Notes under the pieces: model-generated
Databases searched by the model: none
Told to the model about the DNA's origin: nothing
Seen by the model: the letters and a program-made list of their open reading frames with translations, nothing else
NCBI GenBank assembly: GCA_037127255.1
Contig: JBANSL010000004.1
Span: forward strand, 26,729,967 to 26,793,966
Length of the DNA stretch: 64,000 bases
From: Persicaria tinctoria
Taxonomy: Eukaryota > Streptophyta > Magnoliopsida > Caryophyllales > Polygonaceae
Direction of reading: 5' to 3'
Part shown: positions 23,495 through 34,875 of the stretch, one piece after another
Layout of the letters: every line of letters begins with the position of its first letter
Numbering within the stretch: position 1 is the first letter of the stretch
Made by a program: the position numbers and the translations under genes

Positions 23495-26400
23495 AAATTA
23501 GTTATTGGAACTGTAGAGGTATAGGAAAAACTACTTTTTGGATTGAGGTTAACACTTGGTGTAAAAATGAACATATACAATTGTTGGCACTAGCGGAAAC
23601 TAAATCGGGAACCATTCCTGAAGATAAGCTTTGGAAATACGCAGGTTTCGACGAGGCTATTTGGTCACCTGCTACTGGGCGGTCGGGTGGCCTTGGTCTA
23701 CTTTGGAAAACCCATCAATTATCGAATGAAATCATTTCTGTAGAATTTCAATTACCGCGAATCATTGGTCTGAGATACGAAAATGTAAACGATAGTTTCA
23801 ATGTTCTTCTTCTATTTGTATATGCTCCCCCAGTCCCCTATGAAAAAGATTTGTTCTGGGAAACATTATCTACAATTGTAAATGACTCGCCTATTCCGTG
23901 CATTGTTCTGGGTGATTTAAACGAAATCTTATGCAGTGAGGATAAGCTTGGTGGGGCGAGGACTCGTCCTTCCAGGTTCGCTCGTCTGCTTCAATTCAAA
24001 AATGATTGTTCACTTGTAGATCTTCCAACTTTTGGGAACCCCTTTACCTGGAGGAAGAATCCTGATGAAGAGAATAATATTCGAGAAAAATTGGACCGAG
24101 TTCTAGTCCATCACAAAATCCTCCACAAATTCCCTAATTTAATCACTCATAATGGGGCTTTTTCAACTTCGGATCACTGCCCCATATCTATAACTCTCGA
24201 GAGCGGTACAACGTTCAAAGCTCCTCCGTTCAAGTTTGAAAACGCTTGGCTTCAACGGAAGGATTTTCGCAACATCGTCAAACAGGCTTGGCGAGCATCA
24301 TGTCCTGGGTTGAGTATGTTTCAACTTATTTTCAAACAAAAAATTCTTAAGAAAAAAGCTAAAGAATGGAATAAATATACCTTTGGGAATATTTTCCGTC
24401 AGTTACATATAGTGGAGAATGAATTACTTAGAATTCAATCATCTATAACGGCGAATAACTCACAAAGAACCAATAGTAAAGAAACTTGCTTCCTAAGAAA
24501 AAAGGAAAAACTCCTCCTATTTCAGAAAACTTTCTGGAATCAAAGAGCTAAAACAAAACATCTCAAACTTTCAGATTCTAACACCTCATATTTCCACCGT
24601 GTGGCCTCTGGTCGTAGGCACAGGAAACAAATCCGTAATATAACTACTACTGAAGGTACTTTAATTATAGGAGAGGAAAATGTTAGAAACGAAATTAAAA
24701 ATGACTTCGAAAAAAGATTTAAACAAGAATCTATTGATGATAGACTTCTCAATGAAATGCTCAACCTAATCCAACCTTCGGTTACTATAGCTGATAATGA
24801 ATTCCTCACTCAACACCCTTCCAATAGTGAAATTAAATCTGCAGTGTTTAGTTTAGGGAACAATAAATCCCCAGGTCCCGACGGATTTCCTGCCGAATTC
24901 TAGAAGAAATATTGGGATATTGTTGGTGTCTCTATTATTAGAGCAATAAAGGGTTTTTTCCACTCTGGTAAAATTCTCAAACAAATAAACCATACATTTA
25001 TATCACTACTTCCAAAGAGGGATAACCCTTCCAATACTAGTCATTATCGCCCAATCAGTTTATGTTCCACTTTATATAAAATCATTTCAAAAAATTTGAT
25101 AGAAAGAATAAAAAAAATTATTGGTAAACTAATTCATCCACTACAAGGTGCCTTTGTGTCTGACAGGGCCATCCAAGACAATGTCCTAATAGCTCACGAA
25201 ATATTCCACTCCTTCAGATCGCGTAAGGGATGCGAGGGATGGTTGGCGATAAAACTAGACATGGAAAAAGCGTACGATAGAGTTGACTGGAGCTTCACAA
25301 AAAAAGTTTTAGAAAAATCGGGTTTCACCCTACATTCATTGCGTGGATTATGGAATGTGTTACAACTGTTTCCTTCTCCGTGCTAGTCAACAACGGCCCT
25401 ACAGATATGTTCTTCCCCTCTCGTGGCCTGCGTCAGGGAGATCCTCTATCCCCTTTCTTGTTTATTTTAGGTGCAGAAATTTTAGCTCGAAAACTCTCAG
25501 CAGAAACAAATGTGGAAAACAGTCTAATAGGTTTTTCTTTCGGTAGAAGTGGCCCTCGGGTCCCTTTTCTATCCTTTGCTGATGACATCATTATTTTTAC
25601 AACAGGCAGCATTGCTGCGGGACAGAAGGTTCCAAGCCACAAAAGGCATTTCGAACTCCAGGATTTCAGAACTTAGTAGTTGTCTAAGTATTACACATGA
25701 AAACTCATTGGAAAAATATCTCGGATGTCCGATCATTAACGGTAGAGTTAACAAACACACCTTCGAAGATATTATCTGTAAATCTAAAGAACAACTAAGT
25801 AAATGGCGCGCTAATGCTCTATCACAACAGGGTCGTGCAATCCTCATTAACACAAACTTATCAGCCAAACCGTTGTACACAATGCAAAACTTTTTGTTAC
25901 CCTCATCAATACATAAAGAGCTCGACCAGATTAATAGAATGTTCTTTTGGAATAAAGATCTTCAATACCGCCCGCTTATTAGTTGGGATAGGATCTGCAG
26001 ACCAAAAAAATATGGGGGGATTGGACTTAGGAAATCGAAAGAGATTAATGAATCCCTTCAAATGAAATTACTATGGAAAATATTGGCTGAACCTGAAAAT
26101 GTTTGGGTGTCTCTAATCAAACACAAATACCTTCGTTTGGCTAATATCCTTGAATACGAGAAAAGTGGAGATACTTCCTGGCAATGGGCCAAACTAACAA
26201 CTCTTATAGATAAATTTAAGACAGGACTTATTTGGTCGGTAGGAAATGGAACGTCTATAAAATTTTGGACGGATAATTGGATTACAACCTCCTCACTGTT
26301 ATCTAGGGAGGACTGCCCCCACATTAATAACATAGAGGAAACGGTTAGTGACTATATCTTAGGTGGTAAATGGTGGACGGAAAAACTCAGCAACGCTTTA

Positions 26401-27555
26401 CCAAATAACATAGTCAAAGAAATCTTGGACATTCCACTTCCAGCTTCTCCTTTTGAGGATCGTTTATATTGGTGGCCTGATAGGACTGGTTGGTTCACCA
26501 CGTCGAGTGCATACAAATTAATCACAGCTGAATCCTCATTGAACATAGATAATAACGCTTGGATATGGAATCTGGATATTCCACCTAAGATCAAAAATTT
26601 TCTATGGAAAGTTTGTCAGAATGGCCTCCAAACTTCCGCTAGGCTTGCCCAACGTGGGACTTCTGTTCCTTCCACATGTAAGCTGTGCAACTGTGCAGTT
26701 GAAGATCACGTTCACCTCTTACTAGAATGTCAATATGTGCGCTGTCTCTTTCGTTTACCTGCTCAGGTAAACTCAATGATATCCAGTATGATAAATCATT
26801 CACGGGAAATAAAACCTATCATTTCGTTCATCGGGAACAAGCTTTCTTCCGTTGCCAAGGCAGAGCTTGCCTTTGCTTGGTGGACGGCTTGGTATATTCG
26901 AAACCAACTTGTTTTTAGACAAGTCCCAATACCTCATAGAGACAGCTCATTGCGTATTATTAAAGCCCATAAGGAAAATTGGAGTAAAACTTCTCGCTTT
27001 GAGTATAGCTTGGATGAGGACATCCCCTTACGCACACAAACCCCCAAGCACCCAAGGACGAAAAGAAAGCAGGCTAACATTACATGGCGCAAGCCTCCTA
27101 AGGGAACTTTCAAACTAAATTTTGATGGATCCACAATTTCCAACAACGTCAGCTCGGCTGGCGCTAGAATTCAGGACTGGGAAGGTCGTTCGATACACAT
27201 ATGTTATCAAAACCTTGGAACTCAGAGCCCCTTGAAAGCGGAAGCTCTGGCTCTTAAACTGGGAATCAACCAAGCTCTACAACTCCGTATTGACAAACTC
27301 CACATTGAAGGTGACTCTCTGATAATCATAAACCATCTAAATAAAAAATCTAAATGCCCTTGGGAAATTGAACTGATATTATCAGATGTTATACTTTTAT
27401 TATCGACTATGAAAGAAGTGTCGTTCTTTCATGTTCCCCGTCTAGGCAATAGAGTGGCGGATAAGGTTGCACACCTTTGCCACTCTGCCTGGGGTGTCGA
27501 TATTCACAACGATTCTGGTCTATTAGACCTCATCCGTAAGGATGCCATCGGGTAG
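23491..27555 (+). pseudogene. LINE ORF2: endonuclease, reverse transcriptase, RNase H (three lesions)
   Basis: The N-terminal APE-type endonuclease shows SYWNCRGIG, LALAETKSG, YAPPVP, VLGDLNEIL, FGNPFTWRK and the SDH triplet in FSTSDHCPI. RT follows with NKSPGPDGFP, HYRPISLCS, KLDMEKAYDRVDW, LRQGDPLSPFLFILGAE and the catalytic SFADDIIIF. Next comes zf-RVT (FWWNKD-like W motifs, CKLCNCAVEDHVHLLLECQY). Last is RNase H with its acidic residues in NFDGST, KAEALAL, IEGDS and NRVADKVAH. Lesions: TAG at 24901-24903 replacing a probable Tyr codon, a frameshift near 25323-25350, and a deletion of about 65 bp near 25630 between two GQ(K/R)V stretches that removes residues still present in LINE A. These proteins perform target-primed reverse transcription. 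Confidence 0.93.
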
Positions 27556-27608
27556 AGCTCGCTCGCCCGAAATTTTTCCTAATCAAAAAAAAAAAAAAAA
27601 AAAAAAAA

Positions 27609-28026
27609 CCACTATGACAAGAGCATTTATGGAATTTTGAAAATCCTTTTATTATATACTAAAATTACTTAAATGAGGCCCCTTAAAATTGACGGTCTTG
27701 TGCAATTGTCCACTTTTCACATGTTCAGGGCCGGCGCTGCTCTTGTTATTGTCGGTTGGCTTCAGGATAGAAACTCACTCAGCTTATGGGCTAGGCTACT
27801 AGCGCATATGCGTAAGTGGTGATATGCCCAATTTTGTTGTAAAAGGGATTTGTATTGGTAATTTAATAAAACTTGGAGGATGAGAGCCCAAAATCAAGGC
27901 CCATCCAAATCTGAAACCATAACCGCAAATTTTAATTTGGAATGAAGAGTAATTGTGGTTTTAGTTCAAATGTTGTGATAGATGGTACGGTGTTCAGAAA
28001 TTTGGAGGGTTTTTCTTTTGTTTGGT
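27609..28026. other. Gap between LINE tail and 5S-like SINE
   Basis: AT-rich sequence with no gene. A TCAGGGCCGGCGCTG motif near 27724, preceded by GTGCAATTGTCCAC, resembles the block at 17540-17577. It looks like another copy of the same transposon end, without a visible partner. Confidence 0.4.
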
Positions 28027-28846
28027 GGTGGTGGATATATGGCACTAGGTCAGATTGACGTTCTAGACACAAACGACTTTTTTGTCGTCTCCTGAATGTA
28101 CTTCAAGGGACGAACAAAGCCTGGGTCGTCACTTACAATAGGACAGGATGTACACCCATCCCAGGAAGCCTTTCAGGAGACAAACAACTACTAAGTTCGT
28201 CGCCTGAATACTAAGTGGAGGTTGACCAAGTCGTTGACCATCGATAAACATGGTGAATCAACCAGGATTGTCAGGTGCAGTCGTACCATCATCATTCAAG
28301 GGACGAACATATATATGTTCGTCCCTTGATTCAACTGTACTTTAAAAAAAACATGTGACTCTGTACGTGTTTGGCATATATCGTCTTCTCCGGACAGTGG
28401 GGTTATTTTGCATCCTCTATTCCAGACAGTGAGGGCCGGGGTATCTGGCATCTCTTCCTCCACTTCCTTGCATTGTTCTGCACTTGCCCTCGCGCTCGAT
28501 CAGGTGAGTCTTCTCCTTCCTTTCGATTGGTCTGTTTGATTAATTGGTTTTTGTTTTGGTTCGACTAGAATTCCAGATCTGTGATTCCAGATCCGAAACC
28601 CAAATCGCCCTAGCCTCCATTGGTTTCATCCAGATCTGTTTCCTTTGAGCTAGCTGCTACTTCTCCTTGGCTTTGGGTGGCTTCCATTTCTCAATTCGAC
28701 CTATTAGAACCTGTAGTTGTAGCAGAATGAGAAAAACCCCAATTTCACCCCCAATTTCATCATTGCTCAATTCGACCTCATCTCCTTCCTTGCATTGAGG
28801 ATTCTCCTTGGCTTAGGTGATTTCTTAATTTGAGCTGTCTTGTTTG

Positions 28847-29287
28847 TGTTGGAACTGGACTGTTGGATCACACACACTCAAACCCACATAGATTCGAGGA
28901 AGAACACAAACAGCACACACTTACCAGTTTTCGATAAAAGCCTCTAACTGTCGTACTAACATTTACTGTCAAGTTAAGTCGAAATCGACAAACCACACAG
29001 CAAACATAACTAACACAATTGCTGTCATTCGATATCGACAAACTAAGTCTGTTAGAGTAATAAATGATGGCTTTAGGTTATGTTAGAAATTCATCACATT
29101 CTCAGGCTATATAAAGCCTCTTGTTGTAACAAACTATCAGTTGAACAAGTTAACAAATTCTACACAATTCAGTTCATTGATTCCCTCTCTTTTTTTTCTC
29201 TCGTCTCTCTGTCTCTCAAGATGTTCTATACCTTGAATTCACAAGATCTGATCAAGTCAATAAAGTCGATATCGACAAAACCTAACA
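28847..29287 (+). mobile_element. Possible solo copia-type LTR
   Basis: The block starts TGTTGGAACTGG and ends CCTAACA, typical copia LTR termini. It has a TATA box (CTATATAAAGCC) near 29108 and a CT-rich leader after it. Palindromic words GTCGAAATCGAC, TTCGATATCGAC and GTCGATATCGAC occur near 28979, 29031 and 29267. No 5-bp target duplication is visible, so the call is tentative. Confidence 0.45.
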
Positions 29288-29491
29288 CACAGAGCTGAAA
29301 CAAAACGTTAACTTGCCAGCTTACTTGAACCTTGGATTATAAACTAACTTTTAACAGTTTAGGTAATTAGAGTAACCATATGCTGCTGGTTTTTTGTTGC
29401 TCAACTTTCACTCTTTTCCAACTGTCAGTCATGGGATGGGATGTCCAATTGTATGGTGTTTCTTATACTCCATGTTGTTCCGTCCATAGGC

Positions 29492-30308
29492 ATGTCAGAC
29501 ACTTCCGGTAGTTGGCCGAGCGGTTGTCCAGAAAAGTACCCATGGATTGGAGGGGATGAGCCATACGAACGTCAGGTAAACAAATTGCTTTTAATTTACT
29601 TTGTAATGAAGGCAAGAACTGATTTTGGTGGAGATGAATGGAATTCATTCATGATTGATGTTGTTGGAGAAGAATTTTTTGGCCTTAGCTTCTTTGTTCC
29701 CTCATGACTGATTTTGGTGCATTGTATTTCTAGATCGAATGTTGTTTTGGTGGATTGTATTTCTTGATCGAATGTTGTTTTGGTGCATTGGTGGAGATGA
29801 ATGTAATTCATTCATGACTGATTTTGGTGCATTGTATTTCTAGATTGAATGTTGTTTTGTTCATAGGAATATTCATTTTCTAAAACATGGATGTTGATTT
29901 GTTCCTTTGGTGCATATGACTCTTAAAATGAACTTATTTGCCTTTAAATCATCATGATACATTGTATGAATAATGCCATGCTTATTAATATAATGTCATG
30001 ATTCGTAGTGGACTCCTTATAGTGAAGAGATGGAGGAAGTGTCGAGGGGCAAAGAGGAGAAGAATCATGTCACGGCTGCTGAGGAGGATGATGCAACCAG
30101 TAGCGAGAACCCATTGCTCCGTCAGATGGTAGAAATCAACAAGGATCTAACCGAGCGCAACCAGAATCTAATTCAGCAGCTCCATGAAGTGGAAGAACGC
30201 AACCGGTGTCTAACGGAGAGCAACCGAGAGCTAACTAAGCGCAACCGGGCTCTAATCGAACGCAACTATCAGTTGGGAGAACTCGTCCTTTCATTTGCGA
30301 AGAAGTAG
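29492..30308 (+). CDS. Small acidic coiled-coil protein, two exons, function unknown
   Basis: Exon 1 (29492-29575) starts MSDTSGSWPSGCPEKYPWIG. Exon 2 (30009-30308) begins WTPYSEEMEEVSRG after a GT-AG intron of 433 bp that preserves the frame. Together they give 127 residues with no stop. The N-terminal third is Trp/Pro/Gly-rich, the middle is acidic, and residues about 70-120 form a coiled coil of repeated E-R-N-x-x-L units (TERNQNL, EERNRCL, TKRNRAL, IERNYQL). It ends SFAKK. No family is recognised. It lies in the left part of the CACTA, upstream of the Transposase_24-like gene, whose product also ends in a predicted coiled coil. The two could be partners, but that is inference. The start codon is the first in-frame ATG that joins the Trp/Pro-rich exon; an earlier ATG at 29441 is possible. 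Confidence 0.6.
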
Positions 30309-30569
30309 GCATGGCCTCCACCTTATGTAATCGTGTCTTAATTCATGTAATGTTTTCGTTCTCGTAGTCGGATTTGGTAACAAGGCAACTAGACTGTTCA
30401 AACTTAAGGCTTTTGTATCGTATTGTAGCTACTATGTCGGTTTCTTGAACATAACATTTCGTATATCGGTTTGTTGAACTTAGCATCAAGTAAAGTAAGT
30501 TTTGTATCATATCGGTTTAAGATCCATCAAGATCCATTAAGATCAAATCATATCGGTTTGAGATCCATT

Positions 30570-31383
30570 AAGATCAAATCAAGATTGGAATTGAGACCGA
30601 GATCGAGATTGGAATTGAGATTGAGATCGAGATTGAGATCGAGACCGAGACCGAGATTCGAATTGAGATTGAGATCGAGACTAAGATTGTGATAGATGTT
30701 ATATGTATGAGTTTCAATCTTTCGTTCGAGATTGAGATCGAGAATGAGATTTTCGTTACTAAATATAGATTTTGTGATATATAGATGTTATCGATCAAGA
30801 TCAAACTTTCATTTGAGATTAGGATCAAGATTGTAATTGCCATTAAGATTAAATCAAGATTGGAATTGAGACCGTGATCGAGATTGGAATTGAGATCGAG
30901 ATTGAGATTGAGATCGAGACTAAGATTGTGATAGATGTTATATGTATGGGTTTCAATCTTTCGTTCGAGATTGAGATCGAGAATGAGATTTTCGTTACTA
31001 AATATAGATTTTGTGATATATAGATGTTATCGATCAAGATCAAACTTTCATTTGAGATTAGGATCAAGATTGTGATTGCCATTAAGATCAAATCAAGATT
31101 GGAATGGAGACCGTGATCGAGATTGGAATTGAGATTGAGATCGAGATTGAGACCGAGATTCGAATGGAGATTGAGGTCGAGACTAAGATTGTGATAGATG
31201 TTATATGTATGAGTTTCAATCTTTCGTTTGAGATTGGGATCGAGAATGAGATTTTCGTTACTAAATATAGATTTTGTGATAGGTGTTATCGATCATGATC
31301 AAACTTTCATTTGATATTAGGATCAAGATTGTGATTGCCATTAAGATCAAATTAAGATTGGAATTGAGACCGAGATCGAGATT
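30570..31383 (+). repeat. Minisatellite of 240-275 bp units built from GAGATY words
   Basis: Three full and one partial copies begin with AAGATCAAATCAAGATTGGA-like starts at about 30570, 30845, 31084 and 31343. Each has a core of GAGATTGAGATCGAGA units followed by a conserved tail (ATAGATGTTATATGTATG, CTAAATATAGATTTTGTG, TTATCGATCA). Open frames across it, such as Glu/Ile repeats on the plus strand and Ser/Ile on the minus strand, are by-products of the repeat. Confidence 0.93.
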
Positions 31384-31400
31384 AAACCCTAAACCCTAAA
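31384..31400 (+). repeat. Short telomere-like repeat
   Basis: TAAACCCTAAACCCTAAAAG contains two and a half plant telomere units at the exact end of the minisatellite. It is too short to be an interstitial telomere block and could be chance or a repair filler. Confidence 0.5.
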
Positions 31401-31671
31401 AGTTATTATCAACACCTACAAATATATGAATTTATATTTATACGAGTTCATATTTTTTTAATACCTAATGTTATGTTTAAAAAAGTTATATTTTTTTTAT
31501 TTAACCTTTATAAAAGTTATTATCAACACCTACAAAATTACAAACATATAAATATCATATACACATAAATAAACAAATTGATGTATTTGGCGGGATAATA
31601 TTCGACCCAAATTTTCAGTGAATTTTTTTATATCTAGAGTATATTCAAGGGACAAACATAACCTCCGTTCG

Positions 31672-32710
31672 TGATGTCATCCTCAAAAGGAAGAAGAAGG
31701 CTCCACCATGGAACAAGGTCCAAAGGAGCAAGGTGAGCTAATGTTCAAATTTGGGTTCGTTCTTAATGAGTTGACAGCATTTCGACGTCTCAGTAAAATG
31801 GGTCGTTCGGAGTCCATATTTATCGGATGAGTTCGTGCCATACCTTGTTGGAACGAGGACGAAAAGATCTACAACTTTGTTGTTGAAGGTTTATCCAAAA
31901 TCGACGTCGAGAATGGCCGAAATTCATCATCTTTGCAGCTGTCACTGTTTGGACGAATTTCCACATATTGTTTTAGTTAATTTCGAATTTAATTAATTAG
32001 ATATATTTATTTTATGCAATTAGGAAATAATAAGGTGGAAGGAAAATATCTCATCTAGGTAATTTCTTTTTCACCCAGTTGTTATTTATCTATCTTTATT
32101 AGGTTTGATTTATCTTAGGAAAGAATTAGCTATCTTTAGATATTTTATTTATCTTTATCTAACCAAAGCTCTATCTTTTGCAAAGATAGAATTGGTATGT
32201 TTTTCTATTTAAACAACATTGTAAGCTTTGAATTATTCAGATTGGAATTATAATTGAGGAACCCTTTTAAGGATTAAAAGGTTCCCTCGATTACCAATCC
32301 AAAAGCCTTCGCAATCAATTTATATTTTTGTTCATACGATACCAAACCAAGATCTAAACCCATTCAACAAACACGGGTCAAACACAACAAACACACAAAC
32401 CCATCCTGAAAAAAACCGTCGCTGAACCAGTGTTCCTGTCGCTGAATCTGCCAGAGCCGTCGCCACCGTCAGGGCCGCGTCCGCGACTCCCTTGGCCGCG
32501 CCCGCGGCTTTTCCAGCAGTGTTGCAATTGCGTTCTTTGTGTTGTTGCTTGTGTTCTTGTTTTGCTTCCGCTATTCCCACACCTTTCTTACCTTCAAGAT
32601 ACTTGTTCAACATCAAGGATATCAAGAATATTGTAAGATCGGGCCATCAACAGTTTGGTGTTCTTGATCCTGAGCCCACAGGCGAAGGATCGGGGATTCC
32701 AAACGTATCA
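31672..32710 (+). repeat. 5' LTR
   Basis: TGATGTCATCC to CGTATCA. It contains an AT-rich U3 (31975-32220) and a GC-rich segment with GGCCGCGCCCGCGGC near 32500. Its minus strand has a 97-codon frame, also present in the other LTR, which I regard as accidental. Confidence 0.95.
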
Positions 32711-32712
32711 AA

Positions 32713-32725
32713 TGGTACCAGAGCC
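32713..32725 (+). other. Primer binding site, initiator Met-tRNA type
   Basis: TGGTACCAGAGCC lies two bases after the 5' LTR, one base different from the usual plant initiator Met-tRNA site. The same variant base is kept in the related element at 399-411. Confidence 0.88.
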
Positions 32726-32783
32726 ATAGGTTTCGCAAGTTCTTGTGTTTTTTTTTTCTTGATGTTATTTACGATTTGATTCA

Positions 32784-33905
32784 ATGGTTGACGTTATATG
32801 GGGAGGCGACTGGGATGATGATCCCGATCCATGGGCTACACAACAACAACGCCGCCAAGAGTTGCAGAGACGAGCTTTGCAACAACAACAAGCTTTAGAG
32901 CGACAACGAGAGGCTCAAAGGCGGCGCCTTTGGCTTCAACGGCAAGCGGAAATTGAAGAGGAGAGGTGTCGACAACAACAACAACAACTCTTTGAGCGTC
33001 AACGTCAAGCCGCAATTGAGGATGAGAAACGACAACAACTCCAAGCCAAACTTACAGCCGAAATTCAAGCCGAACTAGATGCCTATTATGCCAGATCACA
33101 GGCGAAGTTCGAAGAGGAAGAGGCACAACGTAGAGCCAACCAAGATGCCAGATTAATGGCTATATGCAAAGAGGCCGTGGAGGAAGTGATGGCCAAGTTC
33201 AAGAAGGACGCTAAGGAGCTTTCTGTTGAAATCGTTGCCACGGATTCAGCACAGCGCGCTGAACTTGTTTCGCAGATTCCCGTTGACTCCAACCTCGGAA
33301 TTGAGTCAACTCAGTCTTGTTGCGAAGCTGACTCGATGAGATTTCCAACGGTGGGTCACGCGCTGTGAGACTCCTCCGGGAAGACCTCCGAATCTGTACA
33401 TACAGTCAACTGCAGTGTTGTGCAGGAGGTGGAGCATGTTGATTCCGTTGACGAGGATGAGGTACTTGATGACGAGTCTCAAGAGTTAGCTATTGTACCT
33501 CTTGGGCATGTTCATGAAGTTCCAGTTGTTGAGATTTGTGTGTTCATTGATCCTATTCTTATTGAAGATCAAGACCGTTCAACGATTGCGCATGAAGGTG
33601 TTGTTTTTGGGGTTCCTATACCTCGAATCCTCCTGGCACCTATTCCACCCATTTCCCCATCATCTTCTTTGAAGGTTGCTGCTCCTTCCACGCTGATCAT
33701 CGTCGACTCGATTCGGGGACGAATCGAAGATAAGAGGGGGAGAATAATGCGGGTCAAGATGATCTTCTGTGGGTCAAACAACGATCTTGATCCAGGCGAC
33801 GACTCGAGGACGAGTCGATTTCAAATGGAGCAGAATGATATCATCCTCAAAAGGAAGAAGAAGGCTCCACCATGGAACAAGGTCCAAAGGAGCAAGGTGA
33901 GCTAA
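32784..33905 (+). pseudogene. Single Gln-rich coiled-coil protein of the LTR element (one stop)
   Basis: The first open part (194 codons) begins MVDVIWGGDWDDDPDP. It continues as a long Gln/Arg/Glu-rich coiled coil (QQQRRQELQRR, QRQAEIEEERCRQQQQQ, AEIQAELDAYYARSQAKFEE) up to residue about 150. A TGA at 33366-33368 interrupts it. The same frame then stays open for another 179 codons with an acidic, Val/Pro-rich region (VDEDEVLDDESQELAIVP) and runs into the 3' LTR. The simplest reading is one protein of about 370 residues, now stopped or read through. It takes the place of gag, but I see no capsid or CCHC motif, so a gag-like role is inferred from position. Confidence 0.7.
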
Positions 33906-34875
33906 TGTTCAAATTTGGGTTCGTTCTTAATGGGTTGACAGCATTTCGACGTCTCAGTAAAACGGTTCGTTCGGAGTCCATATTTATCGGATGAGGTCGT
34001 GCCATACCTTGTTGGAACAAGGACGAAAAGATCTACAACTTTGCTGTTGAAGGTTTCTCCAAAATCGACGTCGAGAATGGCCGAAATTCATCATCTTTGC
34101 AGCTGTCACTATTTGGACGAATTTCCACATATTGTTTTAGTTAATTTCGAATTTAATTAATTAGATATATTTATTTTATGCAATTAGGAAATAATAAGGT
34201 GGAAGGAAAATATCTCATCTAGGTAATTTCTTTTTCACCAAGTTGTTATTTATCTATCTTTATTAGGTTTGATTTATCTTAGGAAAGAATTAGCTATCTT
34301 TAGATATTTTATTTATCTTTATCTAACCAAAGCTCTATCTTTTGCAAACATAGAATTGGTATGTTTTTCTATTTAAACAACATTGTAAGCTTTGAATTAT
34401 TCAGATTGGAATTATAATTGAGGAACCCTTTTAAGGATTAAAAAGTTCCCTCGATTCCCAATCCAAAAGCCTTCGCAATAAATTTATGTTTTTGTTCATC
34501 CGATACCAAACCAAGATCTAAACCCATTCAACAAACACAGGTCAAAACACAACAAACACACAAACCCATCCTGAAAAAAACCATCGCTGAACCAGTGTTC
34601 CTGTCGCTGAATCTGCCAGATCCGTCGCCAGTGTCAGGGCCGCGCCCGCAGCTCCCTTGGCCGCGCCCGCGGCTTTTCCAGCAGTGTTGCAATTACGTTC
34701 TTTGTGTTGTTGCTTGTGTTCTTGTTTTGCTTCCGCCATTCCCACACCTTTCTTACCTTCTAGATACTTGTTCAACATCAAGGATATCAAGAATATTGCA
34801 AGATCGGGCCATCAACAGTTTGGTGTTCTTGATCCTGAGCCCACAGGTGAAGGATCGGGGATTCCAAACGTATCA
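33836..34875 (+). repeat. 3' LTR
   Basis: TGATATCATCC to CGTATCA, followed directly by the GTTCG duplication. It differs from the 5' LTR mainly by transitions. Confidence 0.95.

Larger units (their letters stand above)
21021..27608 (+). mobile_element. Main LINE: nearly full-length L1-type retrotransposon
   Basis: A 5' region with overlapping frames is followed by ORF2 (endonuclease, RT, zf-RVT, RNase H). The 3' end is TTTTTCCTAATC plus a run of 24 A (27585-27608). A candidate short target duplication, CCACTAT, lies at 21014-21020 and 27609-27615. The element would then start at the A-run at 21021. The long pure A tail and few disabling changes make it the youngest LINE here. It is dead as it stands: one stop, one frameshift and one deletion in ORF2. 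Confidence 0.9.
31672..34875 (+). mobile_element. Complete non-autonomous LTR retrotransposon (3.2 kb)
   Basis: LTRs at 31672-32710 (1,039 bp) and 33836-34875 (1,040 bp) start TGAT and end CGTATCA. They differ at about 28 positions counted by eye, so about 97% identity. GTTCG is duplicated on both sides (31667-31671, 34876-34880). A primer site follows the left LTR by two bases and a weak purine tract (AAATGGAGCAGAA) precedes the right LTR. The 1.1-kb internal region holds one Gln-rich coiled-coil frame and no protease, integrase, RT or RNase H. It must use enzymes of another element. A related broken copy is at 1-1333. Confidence 0.95.

Noticed and set aside
30574..31091. Ser/Ile-rich minus-strand frames and Glu/Ile plus-strand frames
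   Set aside because: They are produced by the GAGATY minisatellite in all frames and have no independent coding evidence.
32332..32625. 97-codon minus-strand Ala-rich frame in the LTR
   Set aside because: It is also present in the second LTR because the LTRs are duplicates. It starts inside the LTR, lacks any known domain and overlaps the GC-rich leader.
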